From: a bacterium
GTDB taxonomy: Bacteria; Elusimicrobiota; Elusimicrobia; UBA1565; UBA9628
NCBI GenBank assembly: GCA_021799485.1
Contig: JAJZAK010000013.1
Coordinates: 1-50,935 of the forward strand
Direction: 5' to 3'
Length of the DNA stretch: 50,935 nt
Every line of letters begins with the position of its first letter. Position 1 is the first letter of the stretch. Of this stretch, positions 23,722-32,202 are shown in pieces. The position numbers and the translations under genes were made by a program. Under the pieces are notes generated by a model. That model made no database searches. It was given only the letters and a program-made list of their open reading frames with translations, and was not told where the DNA came from.

Positions 23722-25851
23722 ATGAAAAAATACGAAATATCCCGGCGTGGATTCCTGCGATGGACCGGCCTGATTTCAGGGGGGGTGCTGCTTCCCAAGG
23801 GCGTGGGGGCCCGCGTGCTCTCGCCCCAGGACCGTCCCCTTCCTAATCTGCGATCGGAGCAATATAAGCCCTCCATCTGCGGGTTCTGTCCCGCCAGCTG
23901 CATGCTGGACATCCGGCTTGTCGACGGCAAGCCGGTAGGTCTCGGTGGCCATGCCGATCATCCGATCGGCCGCGGCGCCCTATGCCCTCAGGGCTGCGCC
24001 GTCCTCCAGGAAGTGTTCCATCCCGACCGGCTCCGCTATCCCCTCGCGCGCAAAAGCCGCGGCTCGGCGGGATGGGAGCGCATTTCATGGGGGGAGGCAA
24101 GGAATCTCCTTCGCTTCAAGCTGGAGACGCTCCTTGAGCGCCGTCGTCCCGAGGCCCTGGCCGTCCTCGCGGGCCCTAGGAAAGATTTGCGCCGCGGCAT
24201 CCTCCAGCGCTTCGCCGAGAATTTTGGCACGCCGCATTTTTGGAAATGGGACTGGACACCCGCCCAGCCGCCCAAGGACGCCTTCAAGCGCATGCATGGA
24301 TTTTCCAAGGGTATTTTTTACGACCTATCGAACGCCGGGCTGCTTGTTTCCTTTGGATGGGATTGGCTCCAGGCGTTCCCTTCGCCCGTGGAGGCCCAGC
24401 GCGCCTTCGGCCGCCTGCGAGGCGGCCGCCGCTCAAGGATCATCCAGATCGAGCCTCGCCTCTCGATTAGCGCCGCGAAGTCCGACGAATGGATCGGCGC
24501 GAGAGGAGGCAGCGAGGGGGCGGTCGCGCTGGCCGTGGCCCATGTGATGATCCGCGAGGGTCTTTACGACCGCGACTTCGTCGGAGGACGGACGGAAGGT
24601 TTCGAGGCATACCGGAAAATCGTGGACGAATATTCTCCCGCCAGGTCCGCGAGGCTCGCCGGGATTCCCGAGGAAAGGATCGTCGCGTTGGCGCGGGAGA
24701 TGGCTGGATCGAAGCCCTCGCTTGCGGTGACGTCGAGGACGACCGTTTTCGATCAGATCGCGGTCCACTCCTTGAACGTCTTGACCGGTTCGATCGGAGT
24801 TCCGGGCGGTGTTCTCGCCGTCCAAGATCCTTCGTCTGCCCCGCCGGCATCCTTCCTCTCGAGAGGGGCGGGAGGGAAGGGGGCGGCATCCATCGTCAGC
24901 TGGGAGCAGATCCCCGAGGCCGCCTTGTCGGGGCGCGAAAGCCCGATCGGGGTCTTGTGGGTCGATGGAGTGAACCCGGCGTTTTCCAGCCCGCAGCCGT
25001 CTCAATGGCGGGCCGCTCTGGAGCGGATTCCCTTCATCGTCAGCTTTTCTCCCATCATGAGCGAGACCTCGGAGTTCGCCGATCTGGTCCTTCCGACGCA
25101 CGAAGCCCTCGAGGCGCCACAGGATGCCTCTCTTGTGGACGCTGAAGGGCGCCGCGTCGACTCCTTCGTTCCGGCCGTGATGCCGTCTCTCTACGACACG
25201 GCGGATTTGGGCGATTTCGTCCTCGAACTCGCGAGAGATATCGGGGGGCGGGTTTCACGGGGGCTGCCCTGGAAAAATTACGGCGAGGCTTTGGGCGACC
25301 ACGCCGCCAAGCGCGGATGGAAACAGGGGATGCTCGTCGGCGGGGGCTGGAGTTCGGCTCCGAGCCCCGTGTTGGCTCTCGGGAGGAAAAAATGCAGGAT
25401 GTCGCACGAGGAATTGGCGCGCCCCGACGTCGCGATCGAGGAACCTGGACGCGGTCTCGACCTCCATGTGCAATTTCCGCTGGCCTTCTTTCAGGCCGAG
25501 GGAGCTCAACTTCCTTACCTGCACGGGCTTAACGGCATCCGCGGAGCCAAGCTGGGGGACGGCTGGGAGACGACGGTCGATCTCCATCCTGAAACGGCGA
25601 GGAGACTCCAAATCGAAGATGGAAGCGCCGTGTGGGTCGAATCCGACGCCGGACGCATCCAAGCCAGGGCCCGGGTCTGCGAGGGAGTGCGCGAGGATAC
25701 GATTTCGATGCCCGTCGGTTTGGGGCATACGGCGATGGGTCGCTACGCCAAAGGCGTCGGTTCCAATCCCGCCGATATTATCCCTAGGGAGTTCAGCTTC
25801 GCGGGGCGAGCCTTGTGGCGAGCCCAGGGGGTGAAAGTCTATGCCGTCTGA
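23722..25851 (+). CDS. molybdopterin oxidoreductase-superfamily subunit, ActB/QrcB-like
   Basis: This 709-residue protein has a twin-arginine signal (SRRGFLRW at residues 8-15), so it is exported folded. An N-terminal 4Fe-4S site follows in CGFCPASC and CPQGC near residues 53-92. The molybdopterin-oxidoreductase core runs to the C-terminal dinucleotide-binding domain (GDGWETTVDLHPETARRL). In the segment where PsrA/PhsA enzymes place the Mo ligand Cys (about residues 165-215) I see no Cys, so it may be a non-catalytic structural subunit, as in alternative complex III and Qrc. That is inference without an alignment. It lies between the pentahaem cytochrome and the FeS subunit. Confidence 0.82.
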   Translation: MKKYEISRRGFLRWTGLISGGVLLPKGVGARVLSPQDRPLPNLRSEQYKPSICGFCPASCMLDIRLVDGKPVGLGGHADHPIGRGALCPQGCAVLQEVFHPDRLRYPLARKSRGSAGWERISWGEARNLLRFKLETLLERRRPEALAVLAGPRKDLRRGILQRFAENFGTPHFWKWDWTPAQPPKDAFKRMHGFSKGIFYDLSNAGLLVSFGWDWLQAFPSPVEAQRAFGRLRGGRRSRIIQIEPRLSISAAKSDEWIGARGGSEGAVALAVAHVMIREGLYDRDFVGGRTEGFEAYRKIVDEYSPARSARLAGIPEERIVALAREMAGSKPSLAVTSRTTVFDQIAVHSLNVLTGSIGVPGGVLAVQDPSSAPPASFLSRGAGGKGAASIVSWEQIPEAALSGRESPIGVLWVDGVNPAFSSPQPSQWRAALERIPFIVSFSPIMSETSEFADLVLPTHEALEAPQDASLVDAEGRRVDSFVPAVMPSLYDTADLGDFVLELARDIGGRVSRGLPWKNYGEALGDHAAKRGWKQGMLVGGGWSSAPSPVLALGRKKCRMSHEELARPDVAIEEPGRGLDLHVQFPLAFFQAEGAQLPYLHGLNGIRGAKLGDGWETTVDLHPETARRLQIEDGSAVWVESDAGRIQARARVCEGVREDTISMPVGLGHTAMGRYAKGVGSNPADIIPREFSFAGRALWRAQGVKVYAV

Positions 25852-26671
25852 AAAGCCGTCTAAGACGCGCAAGGAATTTATTGTGGGCGCGGCCGCCGCC
25901 GTGGCGGCCGCCGCGGCCGCGTGGGCGAAGATTTCCCCCGGCAAGAAGACGGCGTCGTCTCCGGCCAAAAGCGCCCCCGAGAGGAGGGGGCATCGATGGG
26001 GCATGGTCATCGACCTGGACCGTTGCACGGGCTGCCAAGCCTGCGGCGTCGCCTGCTCGGTCGAGTGCAACATGATGCTGGGAACGCCCGAGGAAGCCTC
26101 CTTGGGCCGCGTGATACGCTGGCTCAAGATCCTTCCCGAGACCACGATTCGGGACGGGCGCGTCCGCCAAAGCTTAAAGCCCATGCTCTGCCAGCAATGC
26201 GACGACCCCCCATGCGTCCACGTCTGCCCCGTTTCGGCGACATTTCTTTCTCCGGAGGGGATCGTCGGGCAGGTCTACGCACGCTGCATCGGCTGCCGCT
26301 ACTGCGTTAACGCCTGTCCCTATACCTGCAAGTTTTTCAACTGGGACGAGCCGCAATGGCCGCAGGATGTGCGGATGCCGTTCAATCCGGATGTGTCGGT
26401 TCGCTATAAAGGAATCGTCGAGAAATGCCTATTCTGCCATCACCGGCTCCAACGGGCCAAGGACAAGGCGCGGGAGGAAAATAGAGAGCTGCGCGAGGGC
26501 GACTACACGGTCGCCTGCCAGACCGTCTGTCCCACCCAGGCGATCGCTTTCGGGGATCTTAACGATCCCAAGAGCGATGTCGCCAAGCTCGCCGCGAGCC
26601 CTCGGGCTCGCAGGCTTCTTGAGGAGCTGGGGGCCGAACCCAAGGTCATCTACCTGCAGGAGGTTTCATGA
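25841..26671 (+). CDS. four-cluster ferredoxin-type subunit, PsrB/ActB2-like
   Basis: This 276-residue FeS protein has four clusters. The Cys groups are CTGCQACGVACSVEC near residue 62, CQQCDDPPCVHVCP near 115, CIGCRYCVNACPYTC near 148, and CLFCHHR with CQTVCP near 195-225. This is the DMSO reductase B / NrfC / PsrB layout, which wires a Mo-type subunit to a NrfD protein. The N-terminus has an Ala-rich hydrophobic stretch, possibly a relict Tat-type leader. It overlaps the previous gene by 11 bases and the next by 4. Confidence 0.92.
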   Translation: MPSEKPSKTRKEFIVGAAAAVAAAAAAWAKISPGKKTASSPAKSAPERRGHRWGMVIDLDRCTGCQACGVACSVECNMMLGTPEEASLGRVIRWLKILPETTIRDGRVRQSLKPMLCQQCDDPPCVHVCPVSATFLSPEGIVGQVYARCIGCRYCVNACPYTCKFFNWDEPQWPQDVRMPFNPDVSVRYKGIVEKCLFCHHRLQRAKDKAREENRELREGDYTVACQTVCPTQAIAFGDLNDPKSDVAKLAASPRARRLLEELGAEPKVIYLQEVS

Positions 26672-27993
26672 GCCAATCGATCGCCGCCGATTTGACAGCC
26701 GTTGGGCATTCCCAGGCCATCGACATGGAGCGCGTCGAGGAGGCCGTTCTCAAGCCTCTTGTCAATCCGGCCGGCTGGCGATTCGCGGCTTTCGCATGGC
26801 TGCTCGCGGCCGTTTTCGCGACGGGCCTTGCCGCGTGGGCTTGGCAGATTCACAAGTGTCTGGGCGTGACGGGCCTTGGCGTGCCGATTTTTTGGGGGAC
26901 CTATATCATCAATTTCGTGTGGTTCATCGGAATCTCGCATGCCGGGACCCTTATCTCGGCGATCCTGCGCATCACCGACGCCGCGTGGCGTCGGCCGTTT
27001 ACGCGGATCGCGGAAACGATCACGATCGCAAGCCTTCCCTTTGCCGTGACCTGCGTCATCGTGGACCTCGGACGGCCGGACAGGCTTCTCAACGTCCTGC
27101 TGTACCCGCACATGACATCGCCTCTTCTCTGGGATGTCTGCTGCATCACCGCCTACTTTATCACCTCGTGCCTATACTTCTACATCGCCTTGATCCCCGA
27201 TTTCGCCACCTGCCGCGACAGGCTCGCGGGCAAGGTTTCCGGTTGGAAAGAAAAACTCTATCGATGGGGCGCCTTCGGCTGGAAGGGGACGGAGGCCGAG
27301 GTGCGGGTGCATCGCGGCTTCATGACGGCCCTTTCCATCGTTCTGCTCGCCCTGGTCGTCTCCGTCCATACCAACGTCGGCTTCGTCTTCGGCATGACTT
27401 CCAAGCCCGGCTGGCACACGGCGGTCATCGGGCCTTACTTCGTCATCGGCGCGGCATTCCAGGGCTTGGGCGCTCTTTCTTTCTTCATCGTCCTTGTCCG
27501 GCGGGCGTTCCATCTCGAATGGATTATCCCGGAAGAAGGACTCCAGCAATTGCGCAAGTTTTTCCTCGCCTTGACCTGCTTCTGGGGATATTTTACCGGC
27601 GCGGAGCTGTTGACGACGTTTTACGGCCAGCACACGGCCGAGATGGCCGTCTTCAACGCCAAATGGTTCGGACAATACAGCGTCTCTTTCTGGGCCATGA
27701 TCGCGGGATGTTTTTTCATCCCGTTCTATCTGCTGGTGACCGGCAGGAAAAACATAGAGCGCAACCTTCTATGGGCCGGATTCATTGGAAATATCGGCAT
27801 GTGGCTTGAGCGCTATACGATCATCGTTCCGAGCGGTTCCCGGCCCTTTTTGCCTTGGGGAATAGGCCATTACGCTCTTTCCATGGTCGAGTGGGCCATC
27901 TTCGCCGCGTGGGTGGCCGGCTTTTTCCTCGTATTTTTTCTTTTTGCCCGCGTCCTTCCTATGCTGACGATCTGGGAGATCGAGGAAGCCTGA
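26668..27993 (+). CDS. NrfD/PsrC-type quinone-interacting membrane subunit
   Basis: This 441-residue integral membrane protein has about ten helices. Signatures include GVPIFWGTYIINFVWFIGISHAGTLISA early, TRIAETITIASLPFA, then VHTNVGFVFGMTSKPGWHTA, and ERYTIIVPS late. It belongs to the NrfD family, which oxidises or reduces quinones and can move protons. It starts on an ATGA overlap and is the last gene of the six-gene operon. With the pentahaem, Mo-type and FeS subunits it would form a complex-iron-sulfur assembly that exchanges electrons between the quinone pool and cytochromes c. ActD and ActF homologues are absent. Confidence 0.92.
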   Translation: MSQSIAADLTAVGHSQAIDMERVEEAVLKPLVNPAGWRFAAFAWLLAAVFATGLAAWAWQIHKCLGVTGLGVPIFWGTYIINFVWFIGISHAGTLISAILRITDAAWRRPFTRIAETITIASLPFAVTCVIVDLGRPDRLLNVLLYPHMTSPLLWDVCCITAYFITSCLYFYIALIPDFATCRDRLAGKVSGWKEKLYRWGAFGWKGTEAEVRVHRGFMTALSIVLLALVVSVHTNVGFVFGMTSKPGWHTAVIGPYFVIGAAFQGLGALSFFIVLVRRAFHLEWIIPEEGLQQLRKFFLALTCFWGYFTGAELLTTFYGQHTAEMAVFNAKWFGQYSVSFWAMIAGCFFIPFYLLVTGRKNIERNLLWAGFIGNIGMWLERYTIIVPSGSRPFLPWGIGHYALSMVEWAIFAAWVAGFFLVFFLFARVLPMLTIWEIEEA

Positions 27994-28044
27994 CCCGGTC
28001 CGACAACATGGTCGCGCCAATTAGGTAGACTGAAGGCGTCTACC

Positions 28045-28725
28045 GTGACGCAGCCCCGTCTTGCCGCGGCCGTTCTGGCCCTGGTCTGCCTAGGGCCCGC
28101 GCTGCCGTCCGCCGCGTGGGCAAAGCCCTCTTCCTGCGCGACCCTCGCCCAGTGCGTCGACGAGCTGCGGCAAAATCCCCGTGACCAGGAACTTCGCGAC
28201 AGGGTCCTTGAAATGACGCTGGCGGCGTCGACCTCAACCGCCGCCCCCGCCGCCTCCGTCGGGGGCGGCGCCGAGAGAGCCGCGGTTCTGGAGCGATTCA
28301 AAAAGCTCGCCCAAGGGGAGTACAAGGGAGTTTACCAGTGCGGCCGTCTCAGCCCCTTGATGGCGATGCAACGGCGGGAGCGCATGGATTGCGACCAGGC
28401 CGAGTTCGAGGCGGGGCGGTGGCATCTCCTGGATGCCCTCGGGACCTTCGTCTTCCGCTTTCCGAAGGACGGCACGATCGAATTTTGGAATGTGAGGGGC
28501 TTCGGCTTCGGCAACGCGCTGATGATGGTCGGGGCGCCGCGAGGCCCGGAGATGAAGGAGATCGAATGGAGGAGTTGCGGGAGAGGAAGGAACTGCAAGA
28601 CGCCCGTTTGGGTCAGCCTAGGCTCGGGCCTTCGGACCGTGACGGTGAGCCCGGACAAGCCGTCGGATGGCTCTCCCGTCGATCCGAAGGCGCGCTACGC
28701 GTACGCGCAATACCGCCGGGAGTAA
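28045..28725 (+). CDS. exported protein of unknown function
   Basis: This 226-residue protein has a signal peptide cleaved after AWA and Cys pairs in the mature part (CATLAQC, CGRL, MDCDQ, CGRGRNC). I do not recognise a family. The N-terminal CATLAQCVDELRQNPRDQELRDRVLEM looks like a small TPR-like helical hairpin, followed by a beta-rich C-terminal part. The start is GTG 28045. Its 3' end overlaps the converging rSAM gene by 113 bases. Confidence 0.55.
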   Translation: MTQPRLAAAVLALVCLGPALPSAAWAKPSSCATLAQCVDELRQNPRDQELRDRVLEMTLAASTSTAAPAASVGGGAERAAVLERFKKLAQGEYKGVYQCGRLSPLMAMQRRERMDCDQAEFEAGRWHLLDALGTFVFRFPKDGTIEFWNVRGFGFGNALMMVGAPRGPEMKEIEWRSCGRGRNCKTPVWVSLGSGLRTVTVSPDKPSDGSPVDPKARYAYAQYRRE

Positions 28726-30001
28726 GGCGCGGGAGTCCTTGAGGCAGGAACTCGAGCCCCTCGAATTTCTTGGCCCAATCCGCGTCGGCCGTGGCAGGCG
28801 CCGCCGCCCGGGAGCCTTTCGCATCGATGAAGAGCTTCTTGAATCGGGCTCGCTCTGAGCGCCCGCGCAAGGGGATGAGGCGCTCCGGACCTTCGGGACG
28901 GAAGTAGCAGGCGAGGCCGGGAGCGATTTCGGCTTTCCTGATCTCCTCCGCCGTCTCGAAGGATTCCGGGGAAAGCCCCCGCCAGGACTGATAAGCGGCG
29001 CGCACGAGGCGTCCGTCGAGGGAGGGGGAGTCGAGGCGGGAGGGGGAGACGGAGACTCCGGAGACGAGAAGGCGGCGAAGGACGCCGGCGGGAGTGATCG
29101 ACGCCATGGCGGCGGTTGAAGCGCCGGTTCCGGCCAGGAAGCCGTTGATTCTCGCCCGGTGCCCGCGCTCCTGATAGCGCCGTTTGTAGAGATGGGAGCA
29201 ATAATTGACGGCCAGGGAGCTCCCGTCGGCCAGGGCGAGGCGGAGGATCTCGAGCGCCGCGATTTCCGAGTCCGCCACGGGGCGCTCCGCGTCGCCGGGT
29301 CCCGCCGCGGCATAGCCTCTGGCCGCGAAGGCGGCGGCGTTTTGGGGCGTCTGCATGAGTTGGTGAAGGTTGAGATGCCTGACGCCGAGCGCTTCCAGCT
29401 TCGGCAGGAGCGACGGCCAGAGCATGAGGTCCTCGGGAATCGCCGGAGTTTCGACGACGATATTCTTGATGCGTTTGGCGGCCGTGCGCAGCGGCGTTAA
29501 GTCGTAGCCGCGCGCCGCCAAGTCGACGCGAATTTCGTCGATCCCCGCGTCGGCGAGACGACGGGCCTTCTCCTCGCTGAGGAGGTCGCCGTTCGTGTAC
29601 ATCCATAGATAACCGTCCGGCCCGAGAGCCCGCCGGACATGCCGGACGTAGTCGAGGAGGCGGTCAAGGGTCACGAGAGGATCGCCGCCGGAAAAGCCCA
29701 CCCCGCGGTAGCCGAAGGCCCTGAGCGCCCGGGCGTAGTCGGCGGGATCGGCGAAATGGACGGGGATCGCCGGAGTATATGGAAGGAGCCGCGGCCGGCT
29801 CTGATCGTAGGGGCAGAAAAAACAGCTTTTGGGGCAGACGTGGTTGACGAAGAGGCACGACCAGGTTCCCTCGGCGCAGAGGAGGCATCCGGGCGAAAGT
29901 TCCCTCGAGTAGATCTTGGCGCGGTCTCCCTCGTAAAGCCGCGCTCCCGCCGCCAGGCATTCCGCCAGCAGCCGGTCGCGCTCGCCTTCGAAATCCCTCA
30001 C
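28613..30001 (-). CDS. radical SAM enzyme with extra N-terminal Cys motif
   Basis: This 462-residue rSAM protein has the cluster motif at Cys56, Cys60 and Cys63 in VCPKSCFFCPYD. GVGFSGGDPLVT is the Gly-rich SAM contact, and later blocks are MYTNGDLLSEEKA and LRIDL-type EIRVDLAARGYD. An additional PGC-x2-C pair (Cys39, Cys42) precedes the motif. The same arrangement occurs in the rSAM gene at 36409, so the two are paralogues of an unnamed family. The start GTG overlaps the stop of the upstream AhbD-like gene (GTGA), so translation is coupled. The C-terminal 40 residues are encoded opposite the 28045 gene and look unstructured. Confidence 0.78.
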   Translation of the reverse strand: MRDFEGERDRLLAECLAAGARLYEGDRAKIYSRELSPGCLLCAEGTWSCLFVNHVCPKSCFFCPYDQSRPRLLPYTPAIPVHFADPADYARALRAFGYRGVGFSGGDPLVTLDRLLDYVRHVRRALGPDGYLWMYTNGDLLSEEKARRLADAGIDEIRVDLAARGYDLTPLRTAAKRIKNIVVETPAIPEDLMLWPSLLPKLEALGVRHLNLHQLMQTPQNAAAFAARGYAAAGPGDAERPVADSEIAALEILRLALADGSSLAVNYCSHLYKRRYQERGHRARINGFLAGTGASTAAMASITPAGVLRRLLVSGVSVSPSRLDSPSLDGRLVRAAYQSWRGLSPESFETAEEIRKAEIAPGLACYFRPEGPERLIPLRGRSERARFKKLFIDAKGSRAAAPATADADWAKKFEGLEFLPQGLPRLTPGGIARTRSAPSDRRESHPTACPGSPSRSEGPSLG

Positions 30002-31059
30002 GCCGCCGCCGCGGCGGGATCGTGGGCGCAGGCGGGCTCTTCGGCCAGAAAATCGTTCGCGGCATAGTAGGCCCGCGCCCGGCAGCCCCCGCAAATCGTC
30101 TTGAAGGAGCAGGCGCCGCAGCGCCCGCCCAAAAGCTCCGGATCGCGCAGGCTTTTCAGGATCTCCGAGCTCTCCCAAATCTCCCGCAACGGCTTTTCGC
30201 GGATGTTGCCGCAGGAGGCGGGGAGATAGCCGCAGGGATAAACGTCGCCTTTATGGGAGATAAAGCACATATGGATGCCTGCGAGGCATCCTTGGCGCTC
30301 CGTCGGCTGCCGGACATCTCCCCGCATTTCCTCCCTGACGCGGTAGAAATGCGGGGCGCAGATCGTTTTGATCGGGAGCATCGGATCCCGGTCCTTGCCG
30401 ACGGTCCATTGCAGCCACTTCTCGACGTCCCGGGGCGAAAGCATGTCGGTATCCGCGATCTTCACCCCGCAGCCGACCGGGACAAGAAGAAAAAGATAAA
30501 GGGCCGACGCGCCGAAATCACGGGCCAGGGCGTAGACCTCCTCCACCTCCCCGACATTGCGCCGCGTCACGGTGAAATTGATCTGAACCTTGATGCCGGC
30601 GTCGCGGAGCGCGAAATAGCCCCGGAGAGCCCGGCTGTAATTTCCCTTGCCGCGCAGGGCGTCGTGGGTCGACGGAATCGAGCCGTCGAGGGAAATGGAG
30701 GCGTAGCGGATCCCCGCCTGGGCGATGGCCCGGGCCTTGTCGGCGTTGATGAGGGTTCCGTTCGTGGCGATTCCGAGCGCAAGCCCGTGGTCTTGAGCGT
30801 AGGCCGCGATCCCGAGAACGTCCTTGCGAAACAGAGGCTCGCCGCCCGAGAGAATAAGGACGGGCTTCCCCATCGCGGCGAGATCGTCGACGAGCCTTCG
30901 CGCCTCGTCGCCCGTGAGCTCCTCGGGGGAGGGCTTAAAGAGAGCTTCGGTCCTCCTGCAATGAAGACAGCGCAGGTTGCATCCGGTCGTGACTTCCCAA
31001 TAAACGCGCCGGAGGGGGGCGTCCAACGGCTTGTTTCCACCCGGGGCCCCCGTCGCCAT
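29998..31059 (-). CDS. AhbD/NirJ-like radical SAM-SPASM enzyme
   Basis: This 353-residue rSAM protein has the cluster motif at Cys27, Cys31 and Cys34 in TTGCNLRCLHCR, ILSGGEPLF, and a C-terminal SPASM-type domain with CLAGIHMCFISHKGDVYPCGY and CGACSFKTICGGCRARAY. The opening YWEVTTGCNLRC and the ending match the AhbC/AhbD/NirJ group, which decarboxylates or modifies iron-porphyrins in alternative haem and haem d1 synthesis. A role in haem supply fits the cytochrome-rich window, but peptide-modifying SPASM enzymes are close relatives. The start coincides with the predicted transcript start, so the mRNA is probably leaderless. It is the first gene of a two-gene operon under a Crp/Fnr operator. 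Confidence 0.82.
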   Translation of the reverse strand: MATGAPGGNKPLDAPLRRVYWEVTTGCNLRCLHCRRTEALFKPSPEELTGDEARRLVDDLAAMGKPVLILSGGEPLFRKDVLGIAAYAQDHGLALGIATNGTLINADKARAIAQAGIRYASISLDGSIPSTHDALRGKGNYSRALRGYFALRDAGIKVQINFTVTRRNVGEVEEVYALARDFGASALYLFLLVPVGCGVKIADTDMLSPRDVEKWLQWTVGKDRDPMLPIKTICAPHFYRVREEMRGDVRQPTERQGCLAGIHMCFISHKGDVYPCGYLPASCGNIREKPLREIWESSEILKSLRDPELLGGRCGACSFKTICGGCRARAYYAANDFLAEEPACAHDPAAAAA

Positions 31060-31065
31060 GCAAGG

Positions 31066-31071
31066 ATGTTA
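31066..31071 (-). promoter_or_regulatory. -10 box of the AhbD-like operon
   Basis: TAACAT on the minus strand gives +1 at 31059, the A of the ATG, with the operator at -41.5. Confidence 0.5.
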
Positions 31072-31092
31072 ACGGTTCCCGCGCGCGGGCGC

Positions 31093-31108
31093 CATGACGC
31101 AGGTCATA
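31093..31108. promoter_or_regulatory. Crp/Fnr operator of the AhbD-like operon
   Basis: CATGACGCAGGTCATA keeps ATGAC-N4-GTCAT intact, with only the first outer base deviating. It lies after the stop of the barrel gene at 31137 and before the rSAM gene. Confidence 0.75.
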
Positions 31109-31136
31109 CGGCGCGGCGGTCGGTCCGCGCGGACCG

Positions 31137-32126
31137 CTAATTTTTTGAATCGACTATCCGCGCGATTTCGTGGGCCATGAGCGCGAACCCGCTGAACGGA
31201 ATTTTGACGCCGATCTTATAGGCGTTGTAATTCGTGAAGCTCGCGGGCTCTTCCACGGCGCCGGCGGCGTTTGAATAAATTGAGCTTGGAAAATAGCTGA
31301 AGTAGGTGTACTCATATCCGAAAAAAGCCCAGAGAGCGCTCATAGCGTGCCAATCGGCCTCAAGGCCCGCGTGAAGGATCGGCTCCTGGCCCAAGGCCGC
31401 GGCATTGGGCATCGGGGGATTGGCGGATGGAACCGAGATATTGGGGCCCAACGTTTCTCCCATCCCCGCATTTCCAGAAAAAACCAAGTCGTTTTGATGC
31501 AGGACATGGAGCGGGGGCGCGTATTGGATCATGGTTCCGGCGTCCCAGTAGTCGTTCTGATAATCTTCGCCGAATTGGCTGGCCGTTCCAAGGCCCACGT
31601 CTCTCTGCCAAAAATGAGTTCCGAACTCAAGATAGGGGGTGAGCAGAACCCGCTGATCCTTGCTCAGCATGAAGCCCTTGCCGAGCTTGAAATCCCAATC
31701 TCCGATGCGGGCTCCGGAGGTGCCTTGAACAGGAGTTCCCGTCTGGGTCTGCCCATTGTAACCGAGATGTCCTGTCTCCAGGCGATAGGACAGATGGGCA
31801 TAAAGCTTCATCTCGCGGCTCATGTAATCCATGGAAAATCCATCTCCAAAAAGGCCGCCCGACTCCTCGTCGGAATAATTCGCGCACGAGCCGCCTCCCG
31901 TGCAAGCCGTCAAGCTTCCGTTTGGCTCCACATAATTGACGTTTTGATCGGGAACCAAGAAAAGGCCGAGGTTATTGTTGACGGATAGGAGAGCGTCCTC
32001 CGGCGTTTGCTTTTGCCAGGCCCATGCCGGCGTTGCAAGAAGGAAAAGGCCCGCCGGAATCGCGATGAGAGCCAACCCCGGGCGAAGCCCATAAAGCCTT
32101 TGAATTTTTTCCATGGATCCCGTCAT
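31137..32126 (-). CDS. predicted outer-membrane beta-barrel protein
   Basis: This 329-residue exported protein has a signal peptide (hydrophobic stretch then ATPAWA, near residue 36), then repeating amphipathic strands with Tyr, Phe and Gly (MKLYAHLSYRLETG, VLLTPYLEFGTHFWQ, WAFFGYEYTYFSYF). I do not recognise a family. A strong gaggagg site fixes the ATG at 32126. It is transcribed toward the AhbD-like operon but separated from it by that operon's promoter. The role is unknown. Confidence 0.65.
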   Translation of the reverse strand: MTGSMEKIQRLYGLRPGLALIAIPAGLFLLATPAWAWQKQTPEDALLSVNNNLGLFLVPDQNVNYVEPNGSLTACTGGGSCANYSDEESGGLFGDGFSMDYMSREMKLYAHLSYRLETGHLGYNGQTQTGTPVQGTSGARIGDWDFKLGKGFMLSKDQRVLLTPYLEFGTHFWQRDVGLGTASQFGEDYQNDYWDAGTMIQYAPPLHVLHQNDLVFSGNAGMGETLGPNISVPSANPPMPNAAALGQEPILHAGLEADWHAMSALWAFFGYEYTYFSYFPSSIYSNAAGAVEEPASFTNYNAYKIGVKIPFSGFALMAHEIARIVDSKN

Positions 32127-32202
32127 CTCGCCTCCTCGATGTTCAATATTGTCCGTCCGGCCCGCTCCATGCGGCGCGGCGATCGGCCATGATCAAAATG
32201 AC

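Noticed and set aside
22273-27993. Canonical alternative complex III
   Set aside because: ActD and ActF are missing and the Mo-type subunit keeps an FeS site and Tat signal, so only a related complex is supported.
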